A stretch of DNA of 64,000 bases from Candidatus Latescibacterota bacterium (GTDB lineage Bacteria; Latescibacterota; UBA2968; UBA8231). Under the pieces are notes generated by a model. That model made no database searches, was not told the DNA's origin, and worked only from the letters and a program-made list of their open reading frames with translations. The first letter of the stretch is position 1. The number at the start of each line of letters is the position of its first letter. The translations under genes and the position numbers were made by a program. Below, one piece after another: positions 20,650-31,451 of the stretch. Location: NCBI GenBank assembly GCA_007136405.1, contig SLHA01000044.1, positions 1-64,000 on the forward strand, written 5' to 3'.

Positions 20650-21918
20650 CTAAACATTCTTGATAAGCTGCAGATCACCCGTGCGGGCGGCTTCCAGCAC
20701 AGGTCCCATGTATTCATCCACGGTTTCGGCTGTCAGTTTGATCGGCATGTTCTCCAGCTTCATGCGCAGCTGGGGGTTTTTCGCAGCCTGCAGAGCCCGG
20801 TCGATATGATCCGGTGAAAAACCAGGCACTTCGTCCAGGGTGGCCGGCGATCCGATGCGTCGTTCGAACGCGATCATGGCTTCGGCTACCGCGAGTCCAA
20901 GCGCCCGGCCGCTGAGCGATTCCACGTCCTGCCTGGCGTACCCCGCATCGGCGAATATACGGCCGACCATACGCAGCGGCTCCTCCACCGCCGGAGCGAA
21001 GAACACGGTATAATACGGGTTCATGATGGCACACGCGCGTCCATGGCTCAGAATGTCCACCAGGGAGAAGCTGGTCAGGTGGGCGCCGTTGGTGCCACCC
21101 AGCATGATGGCGTAACCGCCCAGGTCCGTAGCCAGACCCAGGGCTTCGCGACCTTCGCCGTCCGCGGGATTGTCCATCACCTGAGGCAGGTACTCGACCA
21201 CCAGCCTGATGCCGGTACCGGCCACAACCTGCATCTGCTTCTGGTACGGTTTGCCCACCGAGTCGTAGAGCACCTCCAGACAGTGGGCGATGCCGTCCAA
21301 CGCACCGTCCGCGGTCAACTCCGGCGGTGCCCCCAGCGTGACCGCATAGTCGAAGACCGGCAGCTCCGGCACGATGGCCTCGTCCACGATGAGTTTCTTC
21401 TGCCCGGTATGGATATCGGTGATGTTGGAGTACTTGGTCAGGTGCGCCCCGGAGCTGGCGGCCGTCTGTATGGCGACGAACGGCGTGAGCTGCTTGTCGG
21501 ATCCCTCGAGTGTCTGGGTAACCAGACCGGCGCCGAAGTAGTCTTCGATTTCTCCGCCGAGTACCTGCAGCGCATCCGCGGCCTTGATCGCATCCAGTGT
21601 GCTGCCTCCCCCGAACCCCACCAGCACATCCGCCTGCAGCCGTTTCAGGGCAGCGGTGATGCGCTCCAGGTCTTCACGCGGAGCGTTGGGCCTGGCACCG
21701 GGCTCCTCAGCGGCGATCTGCACTCCGGCGGACCGCAGCGACGTGCGCAGTGTATGGAGGTAGCCTTCAGCACCCGGAAAGTCGTCAACGATCAGCGCCG
21801 CCCGGGTTCCAAGGCCGGCGGCGGCCGGTCCCGCCTGGGGCAGAACTCCTGACCCGTGGATGTACCGATCTCCCTTGAATTCACTCAACAACGCGCGCGC
21901 CTGCGTAAATCCACTCAT
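20650..21918 (-). CDS. Iron-containing alcohol dehydrogenase family protein
   Basis: VLVGFGGGSTLDAIKAADAL...ADGALDGIAHCLEVLYDS...LTSFSLVDILSHGRACAIMNPYY; start chosen by SD GGGAGG. Confidence 0.85.
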   Translation of the reverse strand: MSGFTQARALLSEFKGDRYIHGSGVLPQAGPAAAGLGTRAALIVDDFPGAEGYLHTLRTSLRSAGVQIAAEEPGARPNAPREDLERITAALKRLQADVLVGFGGGSTLDAIKAADALQVLGGEIEDYFGAGLVTQTLEGSDKQLTPFVAIQTAASSGAHLTKYSNITDIHTGQKKLIVDEAIVPELPVFDYAVTLGAPPELTADGALDGIAHCLEVLYDSVGKPYQKQMQVVAGTGIRLVVEYLPQVMDNPADGEGREALGLATDLGGYAIMLGGTNGAHLTSFSLVDILSHGRACAIMNPYYTVFFAPAVEEPLRMVGRIFADAGYARQDVESLSGRALGLAVAEAMIAFERRIGSPATLDEVPGFSPDHIDRALQAAKNPQLRMKLENMPIKLTAETVDEYMGPVLEAARTGDLQLIKNV

Positions 21919-21936
21919 TCTCATACCTCCCGAATG

Positions 21937-21966
21937 TCTGGGTACAACATATCTGGGTGTAACATA
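21937..21966. repeat. 15-bp imperfect tandem repeat x2
   Basis: TCTGGGTACAACATA TCTGGGTGTAACATA. Confidence 0.8.
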
Positions 21967-22073
21967 GGAACGCCGGGGCGCAGGAACGCTCTGGCGCTCA
22001 TACCTCCATGTGTCCGACCGCGACAATATGCGGTCTATTCCGCATCACAGCAATCAGCTTGTGTCCGATTGGC

Positions 22074-22111
22074 AAAAAAAAGGCCGGACTGGAGCATACT
22101 CCGGTCCGGCC
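22074..22111 (-). terminator. Intrinsic terminator downstream of the two GarR-like genes
   Basis: Minus strand GGCCGGACCGGAGTATGCTCCAGTCCGGCC followed by TTTTTTTT. Confidence 0.9.
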
Positions 22112-22130
22112 CCCCGCTTGAACGCGACCT

Positions 22131-23030
22131 TCAGGCCGATGTGCGCGCCTCCTTGCCGGCCAGATCCTCCAGTACCGTCAGCAGCCCGGAATGATCCAGC
22201 TCTCCCCGGTCCTTACTCATAGCCGTGTTGAACAGTTCATGAACGATACCGGTAACCGGCAGCGGGACCTGAAAGTCGTTGCCGGTCTGCATGACGATAT
22301 TGAGGTCCTTGTAATGCAGGCGGATACGGAAACCTGGATCGAAATCTCCGTTCACCATGCGCTCTCCCCGGTTTTCCAGAATTCCGCACCGGGCCAATCC
22401 GCCGCCCAGCACCTGGACGATCTTCTGAGGATCGACTCCGGCCTTGGCCCCCAGCACCAGAGCCTCGCTGACGCCGGCAATGGTCACCGCCACGAGCACC
22501 TGGTTGCAGGCCTTGACCGTCTGTCCGGCCCCGGACGGACCACACAACACGATGTTCTTGCCCATGATCTGGAAGACGGGCAGCACCTCGTCAAAGGTCT
22601 CCTGTTCCCCGCCCACCATGATGGACAGGGTGGCATTCCTGGCGCCGACATCACCCCCGCTGACCGGTGCGTCCAGGCACTTCACCCCCTTCTCAGCCAG
22701 GGCCTGGCTCACCTTGACCGCGACGCTGGGCGCGATGGTGCTCATGTCCACGTGAATATCGCCGGCGCTCACCCCGGCGATGATCCCGTCCTCGCCCAGG
22801 GCGACAGCTTCCACGTCCGGAGAATCCGGCAGCATGGTGATGATCAGCGACGTTTTCCGGGCGACTTCGCCCGGGGAGTGCGCCTCCGCGGCGCCGGCTC
22901 CGACGATTTCGGCCACGGCGTTCCGGTCCACATCGTGAACGACGAGCTCGTACCCCGCCTCCAATAGATGCCGGGCCATGGGACGCCCCATGATCCCCAG
23001 ACCGATGAAACCGATCGTGTGCTTTGCCAT
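22131..23030 (-). CDS. NAD-binding beta-hydroxyacid dehydrogenase (2-hydroxy-3-oxopropionate reductase-like)
   Basis: IGFIGLGIMGRPMARHLLEAGYELVVHDVDRNAV...DAPVSGGDVGARNATLSIMVGG. Confidence 0.88.
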   Translation of the reverse strand: MAKHTIGFIGLGIMGRPMARHLLEAGYELVVHDVDRNAVAEIVGAGAAEAHSPGEVARKTSLIITMLPDSPDVEAVALGEDGIIAGVSAGDIHVDMSTIAPSVAVKVSQALAEKGVKCLDAPVSGGDVGARNATLSIMVGGEQETFDEVLPVFQIMGKNIVLCGPSGAGQTVKACNQVLVAVTIAGVSEALVLGAKAGVDPQKIVQVLGGGLARCGILENRGERMVNGDFDPGFRIRLHYKDLNIVMQTGNDFQVPLPVTGIVHELFNTAMSKDRGELDHSGLLTVLEDLAGKEARTSA

Positions 23031-23081
23031 ATGGTAACACTCCCTTGTTTCGGGTGAAACGGGCCTATATGGTTGGGCGAC

Positions 23082-23993
23082 TCAGCGCTTACGAGCCTGA
23101 AGGCCGTGCTGCAGTTCGTAGGCCTTGATCAGCGCCTGTGTCCCCTCCTGCCCGAGTCCGGCGTGCTGCACCGCATTCAGGCATTGATGCGCCAGACAGA
23201 GCCCCGGCATGGATACTCCCAGTTCATTGGCTGCCTGCAGGACCAGCCGCAGATCCTTCTGCTGCAGATCCACCATGAACCCCGGAGCGAAATCGCCTGA
23301 CAGTATTCTAGGGGCGAGATTGCTCATCATCCACGAGCCGGCGGCTCCACCGCTGATGGCTGCCAGGACCTTCTCCAGATCCAGTCCTGCAGCCGCAGCC
23401 AGCATGAGCGACTCCGCGACCGCCAGGTTGTTGAGTGCACCGGCCACCTGGTTGCACAGCTTGGTGGTCTGTCCGGCGCCGTGGCCGCCGATGAGGTTGA
23501 TGCTGGAGCCCAGCACCTCGAGTATCGGCAGGCATTCCTGGAAAACATCGGAATCACCGCCAACCATGATCGACAACGTTCCGTTCCGGGCACCAACGTC
23601 TCCACCACTCACCGGTGCGTCCAGCATGTCGATCTCAGCCTCGCCCAGTCTGGCGGCGATGTCGCGCGTGACCCGGGGCGATATGGTGCTCATGTCGATG
23701 ACCACCGTACCGGGTGGCGCGTCATGAATGATGCCGCCGGATCCCAGCACGACCTGCTCCACATCCGGGGAGTCATTTACCATGGTGATGACGACATGGG
23801 TATCCGTCGCGGTTTCGCCCGGAGTGGCCACCCGCTGACCGCCGGCATCCACCACTTCCTGGACACGCGGGCGATCCGTTCGGTTGTACACTTTGACTTC
23901 ATAGCCGGCTTCGATCAGGTTGATGGCCATGGGCGCCCCCATGATGCCCAGACCTACGAAGCCCACTCGCGTCTTTTCAGGTGTGACTGGCAT
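23082..23993 (-). CDS. NAD-binding beta-hydroxyacid dehydrogenase, paralog of the adjacent gene
   Basis: VGFVGLGIMGAPMAINLIEAGYEVKVYNRTDRP...LDAPVSGGDVGARNGTLSIMVGG; SD AGGAGG before ATG 23993. Confidence 0.88.
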   Translation of the reverse strand: MPVTPEKTRVGFVGLGIMGAPMAINLIEAGYEVKVYNRTDRPRVQEVVDAGGQRVATPGETATDTHVVITMVNDSPDVEQVVLGSGGIIHDAPPGTVVIDMSTISPRVTRDIAARLGEAEIDMLDAPVSGGDVGARNGTLSIMVGGDSDVFQECLPILEVLGSSINLIGGHGAGQTTKLCNQVAGALNNLAVAESLMLAAAAGLDLEKVLAAISGGAAGSWMMSNLAPRILSGDFAPGFMVDLQQKDLRLVLQAANELGVSMPGLCLAHQCLNAVQHAGLGQEGTQALIKAYELQHGLQARKR

Positions 23994-24053
23994 CCGTCCT
24001 CCTGCCGTGGAGCGGTGGGTGTGCAACGTCCCCGCGCGATGCGAGGATCGGTG

Positions 24054-25871
24054 TCAGTAGATCAGGTTGAATTCGTGGCGATAATCTTCGATGTCCGCCG
24101 CATCGAAGACCGCTACGAACCAGTTCTGCACGACCTGCTCGCGCTTGCGGGCCAGGAGTTCATCGTGCAGCTGCTGATGTTGGGCCGCAAGAGCCTCTGC
24201 GTCAATCTCGGACCGATCGAGGACCTTGATCAGGTAGGCGCCACGCGGCGACATCTCTACCACCTCACTTACCTCGCCTGGTGGCGTGCGGAACGCGACC
24301 CCCGTGAAGGCGGTTTCCCTGCCGACGCCCGGAACCGCCTCCGCGCGCCGGAAAGGCTCCGGAGTTCTCACCGTCAACTCCGCCTGGTCCGCGGCCGCGG
24401 CCAGACCCTCGGTAACGGCCATGCGGCGAACCTCCTCCAACCGCTGCGCGGCCAGCGCCGTCTCTTTCTGCTGGGTCAACGCTCGCGTCACCGTATCGCG
24501 CACCTCCTCCAGCGGAGCCACTCCGGCGTCGCGGCGCCTGGCCAGCTGAGCGATCCATAGACCGTCATCGTTGCCGGATACCGGTGTCAACGCGCCAGGT
24601 GAGCGTGTGAACATCATGTTGACCATCCAGGCCGTACCCTCGCCGAGGGCGGGGATGGACGCATCACGTGGTAGAAAGCCGGTATCTCTGATTTCCATCC
24701 CCGCAGCCCGAGCCGCCGCGGCCAGCCCCTGCTCTTCGGCCTGGGCGTGAAGCTGCTCGGCCCGCTCGCGCAACCGATCCGCCGTACGGCGCGAAGGACG
24801 GTGCTGCAACAGGATATGCCGAGCCCGGACCTTCTCCTCGCCGTCTTCCTCGAAGCGTTCTTCCAGCTTGATGAGGTGCCAGCCAAAACGTGTCTCCACC
24901 GGCTCGGAAACCTCCCCCTCCTCAAGCGCAAAGACCACTTCATCGAATTGAGGCACCATGCGACCGCGACCGAAGCTGCCCAGATCGCCACCGCGTGGCG
25001 CCGAGCCCGGGTCCTCGGAAACCTGCCGGGCCAGGGTGGCGAAATCCGTGCCGGCATCGATCTCCTGCGCCAGCATGTCGATCTCCCGGGCGACCGCTGC
25101 CGAGTCTTCAGCAGTCGGTACCTTGGGGAAATAGACGTAATCCATACGCACCTGCTCCGGGTGCTCGTATTCCTGCCGGTTGCGCTGGTAGTATGCGACG
25201 ATCTCCTCTTCCGTAATCCCGAGACCTGCCTCCTCGAGCCGGACGGGGCGAGCGTGGACATACTCCACGGTGACCGTCTGATGCTGCTCGGCAAAGTACT
25301 CCCGCACCTCGCCGGGGGTCACATGTACGCTCTCCATGAGCAGACGTTGCAGTTTGTAGTTGCGCAATTGCTCGCGCATCATGCTTTCGATCTGCATCAC
25401 GAAAGCCTGGTTGGCGGGGTCGCTCAGGGCGGCCGGGTCCGTGATGAACTGCTCGTACTTTACCGGATCGAACTCGCCATCGGTCTGGAAAGCTTGGAGG
25501 TTCCGCACCGCCTGAGGTGGAAATCTGCGGGTGTATTCCGCCACCTCCTCATCGGTGACCGTGATGTCCAGCTTCTCCATCTCCTGACGTAGAACGATGT
25601 CGCGGACGAAATACTCCCACGTCTCCTGAACCAGCTCCGCCTGATCCGGACGCCGCTCTTCCCTGGCGCGACTCTGGGCGGCGCTGCGCAGGACATCCTG
25701 GAACACGTTGAAGGATATCTCTTCACCGTTGACCACTCCGACATTGACCCCTCTTCCACCCCTGCCGACACGCGAAAAGTCTGCGCCCCATTCGACCACG
25801 ATCAAGCCGACAAAGGCGAAGATCACCAGCCACAGGATAATCGCGGTTCGTTCCCGCAGTTTGGTCATCAT
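24054..25871 (-). CDS. ppiD: SurA/PpiD-type peptidylprolyl isomerase
   Basis: [29 protein letters not shown] (single TM) and parvulin domains ([13 protein letters not shown]...; [12 protein letters not shown]). Confidence 0.82.
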   Translation of the reverse strand: MMTKLRERTAIILWLVIFAFVGLIVVEWGADFSRVGRGGRGVNVGVVNGEEISFNVFQDVLRSAAQSRAREERRPDQAELVQETWEYFVRDIVLRQEMEKLDITVTDEEVAEYTRRFPPQAVRNLQAFQTDGEFDPVKYEQFITDPAALSDPANQAFVMQIESMMREQLRNYKLQRLLMESVHVTPGEVREYFAEQHQTVTVEYVHARPVRLEEAGLGITEEEIVAYYQRNRQEYEHPEQVRMDYVYFPKVPTAEDSAAVAREIDMLAQEIDAGTDFATLARQVSEDPGSAPRGGDLGSFGRGRMVPQFDEVVFALEEGEVSEPVETRFGWHLIKLEERFEEDGEEKVRARHILLQHRPSRRTADRLRERAEQLHAQAEEQGLAAAARAAGMEIRDTGFLPRDASIPALGEGTAWMVNMMFTRSPGALTPVSGNDDGLWIAQLARRRDAGVAPLEEVRDTVTRALTQQKETALAAQRLEEVRRMAVTEGLAAAADQAELTVRTPEPFRRAEAVPGVGRETAFTGVAFRTPPGEVSEVVEMSPRGAYLIKVLDRSEIDAEALAAQHQQLHDELLARKREQVVQNWFVAVFDAADIEDYRHEFNLIY

Positions 25872-26914
25872 GGCTCGTCGTTCTCCTGCTGTTTGCTGTC
25901 CTCTGCTGGAATACTGGCGGCCGGTGCGTCTGCACCGTGCGAATACCGAAGCAAGCATCCGGTCATATGACCATCGCCCAGATCGGTCAGTTCCGGCACG
26001 ACGCGCCGGCAGACATCCTGGCATTCCGGACAGCGCGGGTGAAAGGGACATCCGGCTGGCACCGCCGACGGGTTTGGCACATCGCCGCTCAGAATGGCCC
26101 GTCGCCGCGCTTGTCGTGGATCCGGTACGGGTACGGCCGCCAGCAATGCTCTGGTGTACGGATGCGAAGGGTCACGGTAAAGCTGGTCGCGTGTTGCCAG
26201 CTCCACGATGCGTCCCAGATACATCACGGCCACCCGATCCGATATGTGGCGTACCACGCTGAGATCATGAGCGATGAACAAGTAGGTCAGATTGAGCTGT
26301 TGCTGCAAGTCCTGCAACAGGTTGATGATCTGTGCCTGAATGGAGACATCCAGCGCCGAGACGGGTTCGTCGGCAACGATGAAATCCGGGTGGACAGCCA
26401 ATGCCCGGGCTATTCCAATGCGCTGCCGCTGACCGCCGCTGAACTCATGGGGATAACGCCGCGCGTACGCCGGCGAGAGCCCGACCATGTCCAGCAATTC
26501 GCCAACCCGTGCATCGATGTTGCGCCGCTCCGTGAGCCGATGGATCCGCAGCGCTTCCCCGATGATACCGCCCACGGTCATGCGCGGGTTCAGCGAGCTG
26601 TACGGATCCTGAAAGATGATCTGCATTCTACGGCGCTGTCGACGCATGGCCTTCGTATCGAGGCTCATGAGGTCCACCCCATCGAAAAGCACCGTCCCCG
26701 ACGTCGCCGTGATGAGCCGCAACAGCAACCGGCCCAGGGTGGTCTTGCCGCAGCCGCTCTCCCCTACGACTCCCAGAGTCTCCCCCTGCCGGATGCGCAG
26801 ATCCACGCCGTCGACAGCCTTGACATAGCCGCGCACCTTGCCCCACAGTCCCGCGGTGATCGGATAGTGCTTGCGGAGACCTTCCGCCTGGACAAGGGGA
26901 CGGCTATTGCGCAT
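25868..26914 (-). CDS. Oligopeptide/dipeptide ABC transporter ATP-binding protein (DppF-like)
   Basis: [20 protein letters not shown]...[15 protein letters not shown]...[16 protein letters not shown]; oligopeptide-type C-terminal Cys motif [11 protein letters not shown]. Confidence 0.9.
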   Translation of the reverse strand: MRNSRPLVQAEGLRKHYPITAGLWGKVRGYVKAVDGVDLRIRQGETLGVVGESGCGKTTLGRLLLRLITATSGTVLFDGVDLMSLDTKAMRRQRRRMQIIFQDPYSSLNPRMTVGGIIGEALRIHRLTERRNIDARVGELLDMVGLSPAYARRYPHEFSGGQRQRIGIARALAVHPDFIVADEPVSALDVSIQAQIINLLQDLQQQLNLTYLFIAHDLSVVRHISDRVAVMYLGRIVELATRDQLYRDPSHPYTRALLAAVPVPDPRQARRRAILSGDVPNPSAVPAGCPFHPRCPECQDVCRRVVPELTDLGDGHMTGCLLRYSHGADAPAASIPAEDSKQQENDEP

Positions 26915-27962
26915 GGCCGCTGACCCTGGCCTGGTCCGCCTGGTCGTCCTTGCCGGTCATACCGGCGTACCAACACGCGGCCGCGTGACCCTCGGTGAGT
27001 TCACGCAGCACGGGCTCCTGCTGCCGGCAACGTTCATCCGCCATGGCGCAACGAGGCGCGAAGCGGCAGCCTGCCGGGAAGGCCCGGGAGTCGGGCACCA
27101 TGCCCGGAATGATTTCAAGCCTGTCGCGGTACTGATCCAATCTGGGTACCGAAGCCATCAGTCCGCGCGTGTAGGGATGAGCATACTCAGTGAACAAGGT
27201 GAGAGTATCCGCCTCCTCCACGATCTTACCGGCGTACATTACCGCTACCCGGTCCGCCATCTCCGCGATGACGCCCAGATCATGGGTGATGAGCAGGACG
27301 GCCATGCGAAACTCGTCCTGCAACTGGCGCAGCAGGTCCAGAATCTGCGCCTGGATGGTCACGTCCAGCGCAGTCGTCGGCTCATCCGCGATGAGCAGCA
27401 GTGGATTGCAGACGAGTGCCATGGCAATCATGACCCGTTGCCGCATGCCACCACTGAGCTGGTGCGGGTATTCGTTGATCCTCTGTTCCGGAGCCGGGAT
27501 ACCCACGCGCCGCAGCATGTCCAAGGCCCGCTCGCGCGCCTCACTGCGACTGACGCGCTGGTGCAGCCGCACGGCTTCCATGATCTGGAACCCGCACGTG
27601 AGTACCGGGTTCAGACTGGTCATGGGCTCCTGGAAGATCATGGCAATCTCGTCACCGCGGATCCGGCACATCTCTCCTTCATCCAGATCCAGCAGCGACC
27701 TGCCTTTCAGCTGGATGGACCCCGTCTCAATCCGGCCCGGCGGCTGCGGAATCAGGCGCATGACCGACAGGGCGGTAACGCTTTTACCGCAGCCGCTTTC
27801 GCCTACCAGGCCCAAAGTTTCGCCCCGGTCCACGTGAAAGGAAACGCCGTCGACGGCCAGCCCCGTACCCTCCTCGGAGTGGAAATACGTCCGCAGGTCG
27901 CGGACCTCGAGCAAAGGTTCACGCTGACGCGCGGGTTGGATCGTGTCGGCAATCCTGGGCAT
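26904..27962 (-). CDS. Oligopeptide/dipeptide ABC transporter ATP-binding protein (DppD-like)
   Basis: [23 protein letters not shown]...[15 protein letters not shown]...[16 protein letters not shown]. Confidence 0.9.
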   Translation of the reverse strand: MPRIADTIQPARQREPLLEVRDLRTYFHSEEGTGLAVDGVSFHVDRGETLGLVGESGCGKSVTALSVMRLIPQPPGRIETGSIQLKGRSLLDLDEGEMCRIRGDEIAMIFQEPMTSLNPVLTCGFQIMEAVRLHQRVSRSEARERALDMLRRVGIPAPEQRINEYPHQLSGGMRQRVMIAMALVCNPLLLIADEPTTALDVTIQAQILDLLRQLQDEFRMAVLLITHDLGVIAEMADRVAVMYAGKIVEEADTLTLFTEYAHPYTRGLMASVPRLDQYRDRLEIIPGMVPDSRAFPAGCRFAPRCAMADERCRQQEPVLRELTEGHAAACWYAGMTGKDDQADQARVSGHAQ

Positions 27963-27965
27963 GAT

Positions 27966-28847
27966 TCAACAGACAGCCGCGACAGGCTGTGTTTCGGGTG
28001 GCGTCAGCGGAGCACGGGCGCTCCGGTCGGCGCGAAGCCTCTCTGCATGCCGGTAGCGGCTTTCGACCAGTTCGGCGGCCTGCAGGGCCTCGGTTTGGGC
28101 CAGACCGTCCGGCTCCAGAACCGCGGGTAAAACGGCGGCGAAACCCTGTGCCAGAGCGTCGACCAACCGCGGCCATGCCGGGATGCCGGGGCAGCATTCA
28201 TCGAGCTGGATACTGCCCCGCATCAACCGGTCCAGCCACTCCTGGCGCTGGCTGCCGGACAAACCCGGGATCAGTTCCACCAGCCGCCTGTGGGCCGGAC
28301 CGGTCAGCAATGAGCCGTGCTGCAGGATGACGCCGCGCATGCGGCGCTGAGCGCTACCGACCAGCTTGCGCCCCGCACAGGTCACTTCCGCGCGCGAAGC
28401 ACTGGAAAAGCACGGCAAGGTAGCCGCCGGTCCCCGGGAACGCTGCCCCTGCCTGCCGGCGCGTTCCAGTTCCGCGGGTACGCCCGCCCGCTGCAATCCG
28501 GCAACCAGGCATGCACCGATCCGTCTGGTGGTGACCTCCACGGACCCGCCCACCTGTGGATCATCGACGGCGCAGACCACGCTGTAGGTCAACTCCTCCC
28601 AGTGCAGGACGGCGCGCCCGCCGGTGGGCCGGCGCACGATATCTATACCTGCGGCCCGACAACGCTCCGGATCCAGCTCACGCTGCAGATCCTGTCCATA
28701 ACCCAACGATACGGCCGGAGGATCCCAGCGGTAAAACCGCAGGACGGGTCGCCCGCCGCCGGCAACAGACTGGATCAGAGCTTCGTCCACAGCCATGTTG
28801 CAGGCCCCGCTGGCCGGGCCGGTGTCGAGCCGGCGCCAGGACCGCAT
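27966..28847 (-). CDS. lplA: Lipoate-protein ligase A family / biotin-lipoate ligase-like protein
   Basis: NMAVDEALIQSV...PVLRFYRWDPPAVSLGYGQDLQREL...DIVRRPTGGRAVLHWEELTYSVV. Confidence 0.82.
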   Translation of the reverse strand: MRSWRRLDTGPASGACNMAVDEALIQSVAGGGRPVLRFYRWDPPAVSLGYGQDLQRELDPERCRAAGIDIVRRPTGGRAVLHWEELTYSVVCAVDDPQVGGSVEVTTRRIGACLVAGLQRAGVPAELERAGRQGQRSRGPAATLPCFSSASRAEVTCAGRKLVGSAQRRMRGVILQHGSLLTGPAHRRLVELIPGLSGSQRQEWLDRLMRGSIQLDECCPGIPAWPRLVDALAQGFAAVLPAVLEPDGLAQTEALQAAELVESRYRHAERLRADRSARAPLTPPETQPVAAVC

Positions 28848-29599
28848 TACAGGACACCCAGCCGCTGCAGCGCATCTCGCGCCGCCATCTGTTGCGCATT
28901 CTTCTTGCTGCGGCCCTCGCCTCTTCCCAGAATCCGGCCGTTCACGCTCACCTCCACGCTGAAAACCTTGCAGTGGTCGGGTCCCGCTTCGGCATGCACC
29001 AGATAGCGGGGATGTCCGTCTCCGGTACTCTGGGCGTGTTCGAGCAGTTTGCTCTTGTAGTTGGTGTAATCCTCCCGCTCGATCAGTTCACCGAAGTCGT
29101 CCAGGATGAGTTCGTCCACCAGGCGACGCGCGGCCCCCAGGCCTCCATCGAGGTATACCGCGCCGATGATGGCCTCCAGAACATCGCCCAGGATGGAAGG
29201 CTGTCGCGCGCCTCCCGCCTGGCGTTCTTCCGGGCTCAGCAGCACATATGCATCCAGCTCTGCGGCCTCCGCCTTGCGCGCCAGCACGGTGCGGCTGACC
29301 ACCAGCGACTTCATCTCGGTCAGATCCCCCTCCCGCCGGTTCGGGTAACGCCGATAGAGGAAATCCGCCACGATCAGATCCAACACAGCGTCGCCGAGAA
29401 ATTCGAGCCGCTCGTTGGAATCTATCCCGTGCCCGAAATTCGCGTACACGTACGACCGGTGCTTGAGCGCCCGAATCAACAATTCGTCGTCTCTAAAGCG
29501 GTAATGCAGCCGCTTCTCCAGTTGCCGCCTGAGACCGCGTTCCGTACCGGAACCCGTTCGTTTCAGGCGATCAAGTATGAATGTGCGAAACAATCCCAT
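28847..29599 (-). CDS. rnc: Ribonuclease III
   Basis: NERLEFLGDAVLDLIVADFLYRRYPNRREGDLT...LGDVLEAIIGAVYLDGG and dsRBD KNAQQMAARDALQRLG. Confidence 0.95.
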   Translation of the reverse strand: MGLFRTFILDRLKRTGSGTERGLRRQLEKRLHYRFRDDELLIRALKHRSYVYANFGHGIDSNERLEFLGDAVLDLIVADFLYRRYPNRREGDLTEMKSLVVSRTVLARKAEAAELDAYVLLSPEERQAGGARQPSILGDVLEAIIGAVYLDGGLGAARRLVDELILDDFGELIEREDYTNYKSKLLEHAQSTGDGHPRYLVHAEAGPDHCKVFSVEVSVNGRILGRGEGRSKKNAQQMAARDALQRLGVL

Positions 29600-29684
29600 G
29601 GATACCGCACCCGGGGTGTGCTGGGCCTGCATGCGTCTTCACGTTGAACCGGCACCGGGATACTCCGGCGCCCGCCCATGGGTA

Positions 29685-29743
29685 CCGGGTGTCACGTCCT
29701 GACTGCCGCGTGTACACGGACAATAGAGGTGCGTGACACCCGG
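29685..29743 (-). promoter_or_regulatory. 12-bp inverted repeat with nested palindrome upstream of rnc
   Basis: CCGGGTGTCACG ... CGTGACACCCGG with CGTGTACACG (29709-29718) in the loop; fabF-rnc intergenic region. Confidence 0.6.
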
Positions 29744-29784
29744 AATGCCAGGTGGCTCCGGCGCAGGCGGCGGAGAAGGCGGGA

Positions 29785-31029
29785 TTATCCGGCAAACCGG
29801 CCGAAAACCAGGACTGCGTTGTGCCCGCCGAAACCGAATGAAGTGTTGATCGCGTAACGCACCGGCATGCGACGGCAGATGTTGGGCACGTAATCCAGAT
29901 CACACTCGGGATCCGGGTCTTCGAGGTTGATCGTCGGCGGGATGACACCGTGCCGGAGGGACAACACGCAGGCTACGCTTTCCACCGCCGCCGTTGCACC
30001 CAGCAGATGGCCGGTCATGGACTTGGTGGAACTCACTGCCAGCCGGCCGGCATGCGCCCCGAAAACGGCCTTCAACGCCGCGGTTTCCTGCACGTCGCCC
30101 AGCAGTGTCGACGTGCCGTGGGCGTTGACATAGTCGATCGCATCAGGCGCCAGCCCGGCATCGCGCAACGCCGCGCGAATGGCCCGTGCCCCGCCCTCTC
30201 CGCCCGGAGCCATCGCCGTCTGATGATAGGCGTCCGCCGTGTACCCTACGCCCAACACCTCCGCCAATATGTCCGCGCCACGCTTCCGGGCGTGCTCCAT
30301 GTCTTCCAGAATCAGTGCCGCCGCGCCTTCACTGAGGACGAAGCCGTCCCGTCCCCGGTCGAACGGGCGACTGGCCCTGGTCGGTTCATCGTTGCGCGTG
30401 GACAGGGCCCTGGCGGCGGCGAAACCGGCGATGGAGATGGGTGTCACCGCAGCCTCCGAACCGCCCCCGACCATCACCTCGGCCTCGCCGTACTGGATCT
30501 TGCGGGTGGCTTCCCCGATGGCGTGAGCCGCCGAAGCACACGCCGAAACCGCGGCGTAGTTGGGTCCTTTGGCGCCCAGTTTCATGGAGATCATCCCAGC
30601 CGCCATGTCACAGATCATCATCGGGACGTACATGGGGCTGATGCGGGCAGGCCCCTTTTCCATGAGCACCGTGTGCTGCTGCTCATGGGTTCCGATGCCA
30701 CCGATCCCCGATCCCCAGATGACTCCGATCCGTTCCGGATCCTCGCGTTCCAGGTCCAGGCCGCTGTGCCGCACGGCCCGGCTGGCGACCGCCACCGCGT
30801 AATGCGTGAACGCATCGTTGCGGCGGATCTCCTTGCGATCCAGTTCGGGAGAGGGATCGAAATCCTTGAGTTCCCCCGCGATGCGCACGTCATGAGACCG
30901 CGCATCGAAACGCGTGATCGGACCGATGCCGGAGCGCCCGTTCTGCAAGGCGTCCCAGAACGATGTCAGGTCTCCGCCGTTGGGGGCCACTACCTCCATA
31001 CCGGTGATGGCCACACGTCGCTTGGTCAA
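29785..31029 (-). CDS. fabF: Beta-ketoacyl-ACP synthase II
   Basis: RRVAITGMEVVAPNGGDLTSFWDALQNGRSGIGPITRFD...ACASAAHAIGEA...NAHGTSTLLGDVQETAAL; TTG start with SD AGGAG. Confidence 0.95.
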   Translation of the reverse strand: MTKRRVAITGMEVVAPNGGDLTSFWDALQNGRSGIGPITRFDARSHDVRIAGELKDFDPSPELDRKEIRRNDAFTHYAVAVASRAVRHSGLDLEREDPERIGVIWGSGIGGIGTHEQQHTVLMEKGPARISPMYVPMMICDMAAGMISMKLGAKGPNYAAVSACASAAHAIGEATRKIQYGEAEVMVGGGSEAAVTPISIAGFAAARALSTRNDEPTRASRPFDRGRDGFVLSEGAAALILEDMEHARKRGADILAEVLGVGYTADAYHQTAMAPGGEGGARAIRAALRDAGLAPDAIDYVNAHGTSTLLGDVQETAALKAVFGAHAGRLAVSSTKSMTGHLLGATAAVESVACVLSLRHGVIPPTINLEDPDPECDLDYVPNICRRMPVRYAINTSFGFGGHNAVLVFGRFAG

Positions 31030-31113
31030 AGTTTCACTCCTGATCCAAGGCGGTGCGGGCACGGTGCAACCGCGAGCCGGCGCCCGCCACGAGACTACGG
31101 CCTGCGGTCCGCC

Positions 31114-31353
31114 TCAGGTCCGGCTATTTTCGTCCAGATACTTGATCGCGTCAGCCACCGAGGTGATCTTCTCCGCATCTTCGTCCGGAATGTCGATTCC
31201 GAACTCTTCCTCGAACGCCATCACGAGTTCCACCGTGTCCAGCGAATCCGCACCCAGATCATCGATGAACGAAGCCTCGGGTTTGACCTGATCAGCGTTA
31301 ACCCCGAGCTGCTCGACGATGAGCTCACGCACTCTGTCTTCAATGGAAGCCAT
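31114..31353 (-). CDS. acpP: Acyl carrier protein
   Basis: [38 protein letters not shown] with the DSLD phosphopantetheine site. Confidence 0.97.
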   Translation of the reverse strand: MASIEDRVRELIVEQLGVNADQVKPEASFIDDLGADSLDTVELVMAFEEEFGIDIPDEDAEKITSVADAIKYLDENSRT

Positions 31354-31451
31354 GGGATCCTCCCTGTGGTATGGTTTTATGGCTCAGTTTCCGGACTCAA
31401 TGACGGAAATGAAGGCTTCGAATAACGACTACTGCACCTGCATCGGCAAGC

